From Planctomycetota bacterium (lineage in GTDB: Bacteria > Planctomycetota > Planctomycetia > Isosphaerales > Isosphaeraceae), in contig JAJYWB010000050.1 in NCBI GenBank assembly GCA_021791715.1, positions 1-45,660 on the forward strand: a DNA stretch of 45,660 bases. The letters are read 5' to 3'. The translations under genes were made by a program, and so were the position numbers. The notes under the pieces were generated by a model. It was not told the origin of the DNA. It did not search any database and saw nothing but the letters and a program-made list of their open reading frames with translations. Position 1 is the first letter of the stretch; the number at the start of each line of letters is the position of its first letter. Shown in pieces: positions 36,295-44,759 of the stretch.

Positions 36295-37308
36295 GACGAA
36301 CCGGGCCGAGTTGATCTCGTGACCCTCGTGTTTTCCCGCGACGCTCTCTCGTACGGCGCGGGCGATCGTTTCGTCGGTTTCGCCGCCGCGCAACAAAGCC
36401 TTGACGTCGGTCTCTTCGACCGCGAACAGGCAATTGCGCAATTTGCCGTCGGCGGTCAGGCGGATCCGATTACAGCTCATACAGAACGGCCTGCTCACCG
36501 ACGCGATCATCCCCACCCGCCCTCGACCGTCCAAATAATCGTATTCGAGCGCCGGAGCGCGCGGGTCGTCGTCGGTCGCGGGAGCGAGCGGACCGATCCC
36601 TTTCGACAAAAGCTCCAGGATATCCGCGGCGAACAAAACCATACTTCTACGCCATCGACCGACTTCATCAAGAGGCATATATTCAATAAATCGTATCTCG
36701 AGGCCGTTTGCGCGAGCGAATTCGGCGAGCGGGACGACCTCCTCCTCGGTGAAATTCTTGATCGCGAGCGCGTTGATCTTAACGGGATCGAAACCGACTT
36801 CGCGAGCCTTGAGAATCCCCTCGATCACCCGCTCGAACCCGGGTCGACGCGTGATCTCGGCGAACTTGACGGGATTCATCGTGTCGAGACTCACGTTGAT
36901 CCGCCGCAACCCCGCGTTCCAAAGGTCGGCGGCGAGATCGGCGAGCAAAACGCCGTTCGTCGTCAAACCGATATCCTTGATCCCTGGAATCTCGGCGAGC
37001 ATCGCGACAAGCTTCGGTAAATCGCGGCGGACGAGCGGCTCGCCCCCAGTCAGCCTGATCTTATCGATCCCAAGACCCGCGGCGACCCGAGCGAACCGGA
37101 CGATCTCCTCGAACGATAAAAGATCGCTCCGCTGCATGAACGTCACCGACTCGGGCATGCAATACACGCACCGCACGTTGCAACGATCCGTCACGCTAAT
37201 GCGTAAGTTATTATGCACGCGTCCAAACGAATCGATCAGCCGATCGTCCGCCGCGGTCGAGCGGTCGCCGAGGTCGAAATCGTTAAGGATCGGTAAAGAC
37301 GCGTTCAT
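36259..37308 (-). CDS. moaA: GTP 3',8-cyclase MoaA
   Basis: A radical SAM enzyme that converts GTP into 3',8-cyclo-7,8-dihydro-GTP, the first step of molybdenum cofactor synthesis. The 349-residue protein has the N-terminal SAM cluster CNVRCVYCMPE, the GGEPLVRRDL and GLTTNGVLL segments, and the C-terminal cluster FCMSCNRIRLTADGKLRNCL for GTP. It ends in the required Gly-Gly (LMHSIGG). The N-terminus has about 25 extra residues before DSFGRVHNNLRIS. Its ATG overlaps the moaE stop by four bases (ATGA), showing translational coupling in the order moaD-moaE-moaA. A 37-bp duplication of the 3' end lies directly after the stop. Confidence 0.97.
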   Translation of the reverse strand: MNASLPILNDFDLGDRSTAADDRLIDSFGRVHNNLRISVTDRCNVRCVYCMPESVTFMQRSDLLSFEEIVRFARVAAGLGIDKIRLTGGEPLVRRDLPKLVAMLAEIPGIKDIGLTTNGVLLADLAADLWNAGLRRINVSLDTMNPVKFAEITRRPGFERVIEGILKAREVGFDPVKINALAIKNFTEEEVVPLAEFARANGLEIRFIEYMPLDEVGRWRRSMVLFAADILELLSKGIGPLAPATDDDPRAPALEYDYLDGRGRVGMIASVSRPFCMSCNRIRLTADGKLRNCLFAVEETDVKALLRGGETDETIARAVRESVAGKHEGHEINSARFVKPERLMHSIGG

Positions 37309-37847
37309 GAATCTTCACCGCCGATCGTTTCGGGCTTCGCCGCGAGGGTTTCTCTCCGCAACGCGCTCAAAGAGTTCGATCCGACCGTCGTGAGCTTCGC
37401 CGATCGAACCGACTCGGTTTCACCCCGAGGATCGTCGAGCCCGGGATGAATCCACTCTTCGCCCCCCTCGGCCCACGTCTCTTTTTTCCAGATCGGCACG
37501 CATTCTTTGAGTGCGTCGATCAAATACCGACACGCCTCGAACGCCTGGGCGCGATGCGGACAGCTCACCGCGATCAAAACGCTGATCTCGCCGAGTTCGA
37601 CCACCCCGACACGATGCACGATCGCCGATTCGACGATCGGCCACCGCCGCCTCGCCTCGGCGTCGATCTCGGCCATCTTCTTCAGCGCCATCGCGCGATA
37701 CGCCTCGTATTCGAGCGACTTCGTCCGCCTTTCCCCCGTAAACTCGCGCGCCGTACCCAAAAACGTACACACCGCCCCCGCCGCTCGCGAGCGAACCCGC
37801 TCCACCAACGTAAAATGATCGATCGTCGATTCCACAATATCAATCAT
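37305..37847 (-). CDS. moaE: Molybdopterin synthase catalytic subunit MoaE
   Basis: The large subunit of molybdopterin synthase, which uses the MoaD thiocarboxylate to put the dithiolene sulfurs into precursor Z. Clear landmarks are AGAVCTFLGTAREFTG, LEYEAYRAMALKKMAEI, IVHRVGVVELGEISVLIAVS, and the active-site stretch ECVPIWKKETWAEGGEEW with its lysines. It has 180 residues from ATG 37847, about 30 more than usual; the extra part is a C-terminal tail (LDDPRGETESVRSAKLTTVG onward) of low conservation. A TTG at 37880 could be an alternative start that overlaps moaD. The gene lies 13 bases after moaD, and its stop overlaps moaA. Confidence 0.95.
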   Translation of the reverse strand: MIDIVESTIDHFTLVERVRSRAAGAVCTFLGTAREFTGERRTKSLEYEAYRAMALKKMAEIDAEARRRWPIVESAIVHRVGVVELGEISVLIAVSCPHRAQAFEACRYLIDALKECVPIWKKETWAEGGEEWIHPGLDDPRGETESVRSAKLTTVGSNSLSALRRETLAAKPETIGGEDS

Positions 37848-37860
37848 ATCTGTTTTCTTA

Positions 37861-38160
37861 TTAGATAAGAAATCGCTCAATTCTAAATCGCCTGGAATGC
37901 ACGCGAGCCTCGATCGATCCGCCGCTGACGGGAGGGATGAGCGCGATCTCGGAGCCGGGTTTGATCAAAACGCGATCGTCGGCGTATTCCTCGTTAACCG
38001 CGATCAGACACGATTCAAGCATTCTTCCCAGTTCTTGGTCGCGGCTCGCGAGCGACCGTTTCAATTCGGCGACCGTCGCGGGCTCGTTCAGACGCACCGA
38101 AACGACCGCCGCGCCGAGCTTCCGCTTGGCTTCGGCGAAAAGTCGAACCTCGACGATCAT
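37861..38160 (-). CDS. moaD: Molybdopterin synthase sulfur-carrier subunit MoaD, with C-terminal tail
   Basis: The small ubiquitin-like sulfur carrier of molybdopterin synthase. The fold pattern is clear: VEVRLFAEAKRKLGAAVVSV, PATVAELKRSLASRD, CLIAVNEEYADDRVLIKPGS, EIALIPPVSGG. MoaD normally ends in Gly-Gly, whose C-terminus is adenylated by MoeB and thiocarboxylated. Here the frame runs on for 18 residues after SGG (SIEARVHSRRFRIERFLI) before TAA. The codon after GG is TCG, one base from TAG, so a lost stop is possible; alternatively the tail is cut off. ATG 38160 is used; GTG 38169 is an alternative. It is the first gene of moaD-moaE-moaA, whose promoter should lie in 38161-38400. Confidence 0.9.
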   Translation of the reverse strand: MIVEVRLFAEAKRKLGAAVVSVRLNEPATVAELKRSLASRDQELGRMLESCLIAVNEEYADDRVLIKPGSEIALIPPVSGGSIEARVHSRRFRIERFLI

Positions 38161-38742
38161 CCCGGTCACCCCGAAGTTCTTTCGCTTCGCTCACGCCAAA
38201 GCCTCTATGAAGTTTGCTCCCGACAGCGGCAAAGTTCAAGTGGGCCGAACCACGACGCCGTACCAAGCTTATCCAGAATTCATCGTCTCCTGTTTATCGA
38301 GAATAAGCGGAATCGCCGAAATAGTCGATCGTGCGTGATCACATCGGAGCGATTTCCACCATATCGACGCCCATTCCAAGAGGCCGAATCGGAATCGATC
38401 TCGGCGATTCTCGGTGGCGATCCGGTAAGGAAACCACAAATTCCGCGTGCTTCGAGGGCGAAAACCGAAATCAGGAGGCCGAACCAAATACGCGAGGCGT
38501 ACCTCCGGGTGAACAGCATTCGTATATCTTTTTCTTGACGGCAAAATCGGCCTCCTCGTCGGGGTTTATGAACAGAAGCTCACCGGGAGGTTCGCCCTCC
38601 CAAATTAGCTTATTACATCTTCATCACTTATCGAATATGTCGAATCGGCTCGCAATTGGGAATTCAAACCGGCGTAATTCCACCAAGATCGACCGACGGG
38701 GAGAATCCGGATACCCTCTCAATTTCTCTTTCCTCTTGACGA
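38161..38742. other. Intergenic region upstream of moaD
   Basis: No gene recognised; a 160-codon plus-strand frame passes through the repeat copy and has no domain. It contains the moa promoter region and the isolated repeat copy at 38578-38603. I looked for a Moco-riboswitch-like fold before moaD and saw none. Confidence 0.5.
38578..38603 (+). repeat. Single copy of the interspersed repeat module
   Basis: CTCACCGGGAGGTTCGCCCT followed by CCCAA matches the core module of the clusters at both window ends, in the same orientation as the left cluster. It shows the element also occurs alone between genes. Confidence 0.85.
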
Positions 38743-39798
38743 TCAATCCCTCACTCGTAGCCAATCGGGATTCGCTTCGAGCCTTCTCGAAAGCCTGGCG
38801 ATGCCGCGAATAAGACCCTGCTTGACGGCGCCCCGGTCGCCGAACGTCCTCGCTTCAAGAAACCGCATCTTCGCCCAATCGCCGGCTTGAAGAAAATCGC
38901 CTGCGATCTCAAACGCTTCAATCAATGTGAGATCATGCGTTTCCAAAGTGGCGACCGATCGATACGCGTCGAGCGCCGAGGCTCGCAGCGAATCGCCGGG
39001 TGCGATCCATTCGCCCAAAAGCCGAGCCAGATCCGCCGCTATCGAATCGACCCCGATCGCTCCGTAATCGACGAGCCCCGTCGTTTCATTCCCCGTGAAT
39101 AAAAAATGTTCGGGACGGAGATCCCTCAAACAAGGCTGAAGCCGCGTCGCGCCGATCGAGGCGGGCCGAACGCGATCCGCGACCGACTCGATCGACCGTC
39201 GCGCAAGCCGTCTCCATGTGTTCGCGAGATCCATTTCTTGGCGTGCGAGCGTTTCGTCTTGAAAACTCCTCGATTCCGTTTTTATGTTTATGTGTTGTAA
39301 AGCTTGTTCGAGCTCGACGAAGCCGCGCGACGTCCAGTCATCGAGCGTTCGGATTCGAGCCTCGAGCCCGGGGCTCGGCGCCGATTTGGATCGACCTCGC
39401 CAACGATCGTGAACGAGCGCCGTCGCCGCGAAGGCCGATCGAACCCGCGCCTCGGCGGGAGGATTCGCTCGTTCGGGAGATCCCTCGAGCCACGGTGCGA
39501 GCTCCCAAATTCGACCGTCGTCGTCGACCTGAAGCGTGCGACCGTCGATCGCCGCGAGCGGCTGAGCGATAAACCGAAGACCGCGAAGCTCGCTTAAGCG
39601 ATCGTGCGCGTATCGGTAATGCTCGATCCCGGGCCCCCCGACGGGAAGGGCGCGAAGCACGAGCCTCCCCGCCGCCGAATCGAAAACGAACAGCTCCGCG
39701 CCGCTCAACCCTCCCGCCGAACCGAGCGAGTCGACCCCTCCCCTCGGCCGGTTCGATTCGGGATACCGAGCGACGATTGAAGCAAATTGCTTGTTCAT
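38743..39798 (-). CDS. Aminoglycoside-phosphotransferase-fold kinase-like protein
   Basis: A 351-residue cytosolic protein of the APH/choline kinase/HSK2 fold. The small lobe begins GGLSGAELFVFDSAAGRLVL. The hinge is at about 92-106 (RIWELAPWLEGSP). The catalytic loop is CLRDLRPEHFLF, where the catalytic Asp is kept but the usual His and metal-binding Asn of HxDxxxxN are replaced (His takes the Asn place). The metal Asp lies in TGLVDYGAIGVDSIAADLAR. A lipid, sugar or small-alcohol substrate is likely; antibiotic resistance is not implied. Planctomycetes have a subgroup with this altered loop, as far as I recall. It is a single gene with no obvious operon partner. Confidence 0.8.
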   Translation of the reverse strand: MNKQFASIVARYPESNRPRGGVDSLGSAGGLSGAELFVFDSAAGRLVLRALPVGGPGIEHYRYAHDRLSELRGLRFIAQPLAAIDGRTLQVDDDGRIWELAPWLEGSPERANPPAEARVRSAFAATALVHDRWRGRSKSAPSPGLEARIRTLDDWTSRGFVELEQALQHINIKTESRSFQDETLARQEMDLANTWRRLARRSIESVADRVRPASIGATRLQPCLRDLRPEHFLFTGNETTGLVDYGAIGVDSIAADLARLLGEWIAPGDSLRASALDAYRSVATLETHDLTLIEAFEIAGDFLQAGDWAKMRFLEARTFGDRGAVKQGLIRGIARLSRRLEANPDWLRVRD

Positions 39799-40039
39799 AT
39801 CATGCCGCTAACAACTACAAAAAATAATTATTTATTATGAATCATACTCAATCGATTCTTCGATCCCGAAGCGTTCGAGCGACGCCGCATCAAGATCAAG
39901 AATCAAACGCATTCCGATAAATCGGAAGTTCGTCGATTCGCGCCTTCGTTTGAGCGATCGGTTCGATCGAGGCCGAGGCGGTCGTCGCTTATCACGACCG
40001 ATCCGCGTCGAAACGACCGAGTCGCCTTCGAACCGATCG
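39799..40039. other. Short intergenic region
   Basis: No supported gene. 39815-39845 is AT-rich and is the likeliest promoter of the kinase-like gene. Confidence 0.4.
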
Positions 40040-40780
40040 TTAATCAAACGATCGTTCATGTTCGATTTTAAGCTTGTGGATCGCGTCCATCAAGAGATTC
40101 GACAATTCGGCGAGCCCCTCCTTGTCGGAACGAGGTTCGGCCGCCGAGGAATCGTCGAACTCGAACTCGATCGGATCGCCGAAATAAACGCGAGCGCGCG
40201 ACGGCGTGAGCACGGCGCGGACGAGGTTGTTCGTGCGAGGCGTGCCGACGATATACGCGGGAATGATCGGAACCCGAGCCCGCGCCGCGATGAACGCGGC
40301 CCCCGGCTTCGCGGGACCGATCGTCGAACCCGATTCCGGGGTGATTTTTCCCTCGGGAAATATCGGTAAAACGCGTCCGCTCTCAAGCGCTCGCAACGCG
40401 GCGCGGGTCGCCGCGAGATCCTTGCCGTCGCGACGCACCGGTATACAACCCGCCAATTTGCAAAAAGCGTTCGCCCACGGCGCCTCGTAAAATTCCCGCG
40501 CGATCATAAACCCCAATAACCGATCCGAACACGCCTGCAAAAGCATGTGATCGATATTACACGTATGATTGGAGACGAGAATCGCCGGCCCCTCGACGGG
40601 AAGAGGCGCGGCTCGGTCGGCCTCGAGCGCGTGCCAAAACCGGCAATACGTCGCGTTCAACGATCGAAGCAAGCGGAGAACGCCGCGAAATTCCGTCGCT
40701 CTCGCCCGCTCGCGAGGAGATAACACCCGCGGCAATAATAAAACCGAAGTCGCGGTCGTAATCAAAATCCAAGATAACAT
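40040..40780 (-). CDS. plsC: 1-acyl-glycerol-3-phosphate acyltransferase family protein
   Basis: A membrane-associated PlsC-type acyltransferase, which acylates lysophosphatidic acid in phospholipid synthesis. The 246-residue protein starts with a membrane helix (MLSWILITTATSVLLLPRVL). It has the HX4D motif in ILVSNHTCNIDHMLL, then GCIPVRRDGKDL and the substrate motif ILPIFPEGKITPESG-like (RVLPIFPEGKITP), and PIIPAYIVGT as block IV. The family usually has FPEGTR; Lys replaces Thr. The start at 40780 is chosen because the helix begins there; the open frame upstream is Arg/Ser-rich and non-coding. The exact acyl acceptor is unknown, so the symbol is by family. Confidence 0.85.
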   Translation of the reverse strand: MLSWILITTATSVLLLPRVLSPRERARATEFRGVLRLLRSLNATYCRFWHALEADRAAPLPVEGPAILVSNHTCNIDHMLLQACSDRLLGFMIAREFYEAPWANAFCKLAGCIPVRRDGKDLAATRAALRALESGRVLPIFPEGKITPESGSTIGPAKPGAAFIAARARVPIIPAYIVGTPRTNNLVRAVLTPSRARVYFGDPIEFEFDDSSAAEPRSDKEGLAELSNLLMDAIHKLKIEHERSFD

Positions 40781-40856
40781 ACAAGCCTTTATTGTTTCAA
40801 GGCGAGGACGAAACGAAGCCGACCGCCGCGAATCGTACGAACGGTCGACCCTCGAA

Positions 40857-42314
40857 TCAATCCCTTTCAGACCGCCTCGATCGACGCGACCGGATCGCAA
40901 GCGCCAGCACCCCCGCGATCCCCGTCGCCAAAGTCGAAGGCTCGGGAACGTTTTGACCGCTGATGATCTGTGCGTCAAAATTATTCGTGCCGGGCACATA
41001 TGTGTTGAGATGGCTTTCAATATCCTGGACCGCCGCGGGACTGAACGTCGTGTTCGGGTTGATCATCGTCGACCAGGGAGTGACCGCGCTATCCAGATAT
41101 AGACCCGTGAGGTCATGATGCCCCCCGCCGATCGCGTGCATCAGTTCGTGCGCGACATTATGCGCCACGGCCCACTCGAATTGCGTCAGGTTCGTCGCCG
41201 CGCCGAACTTATCAATAAAACTGAACCCGTTCTGGCCGACGTCGGTGATGCCGACCGCGTTGGGAATGCTCGGATACGAGGTGTTCGACACGACGCTGAT
41301 CGTATGCTGAGCCGGCGTATCGGGGTTCGTCGTCAGCGTGATCGGAATGCCCGCCAATTGGTACGTGTGATAAACGTCTTGAACGATCGTTTGTACAAAC
41401 GAAGCCTGTTGCGCCGCGGTCGGAACTCCACCGAAGTATTTGGCGACCGTCGGGCTATCATACCACGGCTGCGCCGTTCCCGACGTGAGCGCGCTCGCCT
41501 CGGGATAAGGCCCCGATCCCATGTTGATAAACCCGGTGATCGAAGCGCTTAAACTTTGATACGACGCCGACGGATAAACCGTCGGAATGCTCGAAGCGAG
41601 CGGAACCGAAGCCTGGCCGACGATTTGTGAAGCCGCCGAAACGGGCGCCGCCGGAGACGCGTAAGATACCGACGCGGCGGGCGAAGCCGCGGAAGATGCT
41701 GAAACCGAAGACATCGACGGATAAATCGTCGGCGGTGTGTACGAAACCGACGCGGCGGGCGAAGCCGCGGAAGAAGCCGAAGCCGAAGCCGAAGACATCG
41801 ACGGATAAATCGTCGGCGGTGTGTATGAAACCGAAGGCGCCGCGGAACTCGACATCGAAGAAGTAACCGGCGGAGTATACGTGGAATTCGATGCGACCGA
41901 GGCGTAGGAAGACGCGGGATAAATCGTCGGCGGTGTGTACGAGACCGACGGTGCGGGCGAAGGCGAAGACGGCGCCACATAAGAAACGGAAGACGCGCTC
42001 GAGCCTCCGCTCGCGGGAGCGACCGAAGCGGGACTCCACGAAGGAGGATTGTACGACACGTTCGCGGAACTTGATGCGTAACTCGATGAACCCCCCGAGA
42101 GAGCGGGTGGAGCGAACGACGTCGACTGGGGCGCCGGCGCCGAAGCGAGCGGTTGATAACCGCTTTGCGAAGTCGATGCGCCGCCGGAAACGCCTTGATT
42201 CGGGATCCAAGTCGACCACGTCCACGTGATCCCGCTCATCGACGACCCACGCGCCTCGATCGAAACGAGCGCGAGGATCAAAAGACTCGAAAACCAGGCG
42301 TTCCCACGATGCAT
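40857..42314 (-). CDS. PEP-CTERM-anchored metzincin-type metalloprotease
   Basis: A 485-residue exported protein. The signal peptide (MHRGNAWFSSLLILALVSIE) is followed by a mature part opening SMSGITWTWSTWIPNQGVSGG. Residues about 45-235 are a Ser/Ala/Pro-rich low-complexity stalk with three copies of YTPPTIYP. The catalytic part (about 240-445) holds the full metzincin zinc motif HELMHAIGGGH at 389-399 and a Met-turn candidate PWSTMINP (Met417). The end has a PEP-CTERM sorting signal: VPEPSTL, a hydrophobic helix and RSRRSRRSERD. AGGAGG stands 6 bases before ATG 42314. It is probably cut and anchored at the surface by an exosortase/archaeosortase-like enzyme, not seen here. The protease substrate is unknown. 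Confidence 0.87.
   Translation of the reverse strand: MHRGNAWFSSLLILALVSIEARGSSMSGITWTWSTWIPNQGVSGGASTSQSGYQPLASAPAPQSTSFAPPALSGGSSSYASSSANVSYNPPSWSPASVAPASGGSSASSVSYVAPSSPSPAPSVSYTPPTIYPASSYASVASNSTYTPPVTSSMSSSAAPSVSYTPPTIYPSMSSASASASSAASPAASVSYTPPTIYPSMSSVSASSAASPAASVSYASPAAPVSAASQIVGQASVPLASSIPTVYPSASYQSLSASITGFINMGSGPYPEASALTSGTAQPWYDSPTVAKYFGGVPTAAQQASFVQTIVQDVYHTYQLAGIPITLTTNPDTPAQHTISVVSNTSYPSIPNAVGITDVGQNGFSFIDKFGAATNLTQFEWAVAHNVAHELMHAIGGGHHDLTGLYLDSAVTPWSTMINPNTTFSPAAVQDIESHLNTYVPGTNNFDAQIISGQNVPEPSTLATGIAGVLALAIRSRRSRRSERD
41695..41960 (-). repeat. Coding tandem repeats in the metzincin stalk
   Basis: Degenerate repeats encode the Ser/Ala stalk. GGATAAATCGTCGGCGGTGT (YTPPTIYP on the minus strand) recurs at about 41728, 41812 and 41920, with Ala/Ser-rich spacers of varied length. 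Such tracts change length easily by slippage. Confidence 0.8.
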
Positions 42315-42850
42315 CACGAACCTCCTGTTCGACGATCCTCAGCCTATCGAGAACGGATTCAATCTGGAAACGGAAGGATGATTTCGGAACTAGCAAACGC
42401 GGCGCCGAAGGGATCGAACGACGGCGGAGCCTTCCACCGAACCGGCCGGATTTGCTTCAAAATCCTACGAAATAACGACTTGAGACGATCGCGTTGAAAT
42501 GATGTCGGCGTTCGCGGGCGCGTTACATTTGGTAAAAACGACAAAATCGGCAAAATTTGGAACGTCGGGTCGATGTCTCTTTTTTCACAACGCGCGCCGC
42601 TCGGTTCCTTCGATCCGATCGAAATAAGATTCGGAGCGCCGCGAGACGCTTCTAATCACGTAACGCGTGTTTGAGGTTCGAGTCGGTTTCGCCGCGATCT
42701 CATTGCGAAAGTCGCGCGTCGAGGCTATCATTCGTCCAATATTCGCGAGGTATGAGCGAAGTTCGCTTAACGACGATCGGATGTCGTCGATCGCACGCGT
42801 TTCGTGATTCATCCCTCGAACTTGCCCGCTTGAATTCCAAGGAGAAGACG
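42315..42850. other. Divergent intergenic region
   Basis: It separates the minus-strand metzincin gene from the plus-strand lipoprotein gene and so should hold both promoters. No gene or RNA recognised; a frame that runs into the lipoprotein gene from 42671 lacks coding character before 42851. Confidence 0.5.
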
Positions 42851-43189
42851 GTGAAGTTTCATCTTTTGAAGTGGCTGAGCGTTCCCGTGTTGGCGTTCGC
42901 TTTCTCGACGGTCGGCTGCACCCCCGCCGAAGAGTCGACCGACGCCGGCAATCCGCCCGTGACGAGCGAAGGCGCGAAGGACGAGAAGCCCAAAGCCGGC
43001 GACGAGAAGTCCAAGCCCGAAGCCGAAGCCCCCAAGGCTAACGACGCCAAACCCGAAGCCCCCAAGGCCTCGGAGGCCAAACCCGAAGCCGAGGCCCCCA
43101 AGCCCGCCGACGCCAAGCCCGAAGCCGAAGCCCCCAAGCCCGCCGACGCCAAGCCCGAAGCCGAGGCCCCCAAAGCCGACCCCAAGTGA
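42851..43189 (+). CDS. Small lipoprotein with Lys/Pro/Glu/Ala repeats
   Basis: A 112-residue lipoprotein. The signal peptide MKFHLLKWLSVPVLAFAF ends in a good lipobox (STVGC, Cys23), so the mature protein is lipid-anchored. The rest is unstructured and built of repeats of the type KPEAEAPKPADA, at least three near-identical copies at the end, flanked by degenerate ones. The start is a GTG with AAGGAG 6-7 bases upstream. Such charged Ala/Pro tails often reach into the cell wall or span the periplasm. No enzyme domain is present. A terminator follows at once, so it is a single transcription unit. Confidence 0.85.
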   Translation: MKFHLLKWLSVPVLAFAFSTVGCTPAEESTDAGNPPVTSEGAKDEKPKAGDEKSKPEAEAPKANDAKPEAPKASEAKPEAEAPKPADAKPEAEAPKPADAKPEAEAPKADPK

Positions 43190-43222
43190 CGCTCAATCTT
43201 TGATTCGAGCAACTTTGATTCC

Positions 43223-43255
43223 AAGCCGATCCGATCGTCACGGTCGGATCGGCTT
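43223..43255 (+). terminator. Terminator hairpin after the lipoprotein gene
   Basis: AAGCCGATCCGATCG and CGGTCGGATCGGCTT pair almost perfectly around a tiny loop, 33 bases after the stop. Only a short TTATT follows, but the stem is long and strong. It would also serve the converging gene on the minus strand. Confidence 0.75.
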
Positions 43256-43318
43256 ATTCAACATCGTCAATCAGTCGACGCGTTCCTTCGCGTTTCCTAC
43301 CCGGGCGATCGCACGTTC

Positions 43319-44188
43319 TCAACCGCCCCGCACCACCGTTTGCCGCAACACGCCGATTCCGTCGATCGCGATCGCGATCGTATCTCCCGCTTCAAGCGAA
43401 AATTCGTCGGCGGGTACGATCCCCGTCCCCGTCATCAGCAGCACGCCGTTCGGAAACACGTTGTCTCGACCCAACCATTCGATCAATTCCTGAAAACTTC
43501 TTCGCATTTTGGTGAGCGACGTCGAATCGCTCACGATCTCGACTCCGCCACGTTCGATCGTAAGGTCGATCGTCGTCGATTCCATCGGTCGCGCGCCCTT
43601 GGCGAGCGTAATCCAGGGGCCGATCCCGCAGCACTCGGCGTAAACCTTGGCCTGGGGAAGATAAAGCGGGTTTCGTCCCTCGATATCTCGCGCGCTCATA
43701 TCGTTACCAATGGTGAAGCCGACGAGTTCGAGCGTGGGGGAGACGACGAGCGTTAATTCGGGCTCCGGGACCGACCATTTCGTATCGCGACGAACCCGCA
43801 CCGCGCCCCCGGGGCCGACGACACGGCTTGGAGTCGCCTTGAAAAAGAGTTCGGGGCGATCCGCCGTATAAACAAGGTCGTAAAACGATCCCCCCTGCTC
43901 CGATTCCTCCCGCCTCGCCGTCTTGCTTCGCTCGTAAGTAACCCCCGCGCCCCAAACCTCTTGCTGATCAATCGGAGCGAGCAAACGAACCTCGGCGAGA
44001 GGAAGCTTCGCAGCGGTTCGATCGAGCGAATCGGTCGCGAAACCCGCGGGATCGGCGGCGTGCAACACGTCCGAGATCGTCGTCTCACGCCCCTCGAACG
44101 TCGATCGCAAAGGCGCGACCGTTTCCTTCTCGACGACTCCGATTCTGACGGATTGATCGCCGGGCGAAATGAATTTAGCAATATTCAT
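43319..44188 (-). CDS. Fumarylacetoacetate hydrolase family protein
   Basis: A 289-residue cytosolic enzyme of the FAH superfamily, whose members hydrolyse, decarboxylate or dehydrate 2-oxo acids with a divalent metal. Landmarks are LLAPIDQQEVWGAGVTYERS, FFKATPSRVVGPG, the metal stretch WSVPEPELTLVVS, IGNDMSARDIEGRNPLYLPQ and MTGTGIVPADEF. The AKVYAECCGIGPWI stretch and overall length recall 2-keto-3-deoxy-arabinonate dehydratase-like members of sugar-acid pathways, but this is a tentative comparison. GAGGA lies 7 bases before the ATG. No other sugar-acid gene is next to it. Confidence 0.88.
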   Translation of the reverse strand: MNIAKFISPGDQSVRIGVVEKETVAPLRSTFEGRETTISDVLHAADPAGFATDSLDRTAAKLPLAEVRLLAPIDQQEVWGAGVTYERSKTARREESEQGGSFYDLVYTADRPELFFKATPSRVVGPGGAVRVRRDTKWSVPEPELTLVVSPTLELVGFTIGNDMSARDIEGRNPLYLPQAKVYAECCGIGPWITLAKGARPMESTTIDLTIERGGVEIVSDSTSLTKMRRSFQELIEWLGRDNVFPNGVLLMTGTGIVPADEFSLEAGDTIAIAIDGIGVLRQTVVRGG

Positions 44189-44759
44189 CGGTTGATCCTC
44201 GGCCGGGAGGGGTGAACGATAGGCTTATTTGATACCCGTGGAGCTTGGTCTAGGTCAACGGTCGCGCCTCGACTTGGAGTCGATTTCTCGGCGACGACTC
44301 TCGGATCGCAACCCGATCGAAGCGAATCTCGCGACGAGCGATCGATTTTGATCAATCGCTCCCGAGCGATCGACCCGAACGGCCTCGCTTATCGAAACTT
44401 TGAGTCGAGAAGCGAACGTTAATTTTTTGAGGACGTCTTTTGTACGACTGATTGATCAATAACATTCGATATAATTGATGAACGAGGGGGTCGACGAGCG
44501 CGCGGCCGCGGGCGCTGGAGTCGCGTCTCGTCGACGCCCCCGTTCCCGAATCCGAATTGTCAAAGAGCGTCCCGGCGCGATCTTACGATCATCCGGGCTC
44601 GTTGCGGGTTTGAAAACGGTATCGCTTTAAGCGAATGTCATGAGCACGGGATCATCGCGAAGCCGAGCGTCGCGGAGGCGAGGTTTCGCTCAAAGATTTC
44701 GCCGCGCGTATATTCTTCGAGCCGGCGTCGATTCGTTATTGATGTGAGTAACGGCGGCG
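44189..44759. other. Intergenic region before the right repeat cluster
   Basis: No gene recognised. It holds an imperfect 13-bp stem at 44486-44541 (GGGGGTCGACGAG with CTCGTCGACGCCCCC, two bases bulged) that could be an RNA hairpin, and several shorter ones near 44340-44370. Confidence 0.45.

Noticed and set aside
38160..38400. A molybdenum-cofactor riboswitch upstream of moaD
   Set aside because: I could not find the conserved stems or the tetraloop-receptor-like parts by eye; a covariance search would be needed to be sure.
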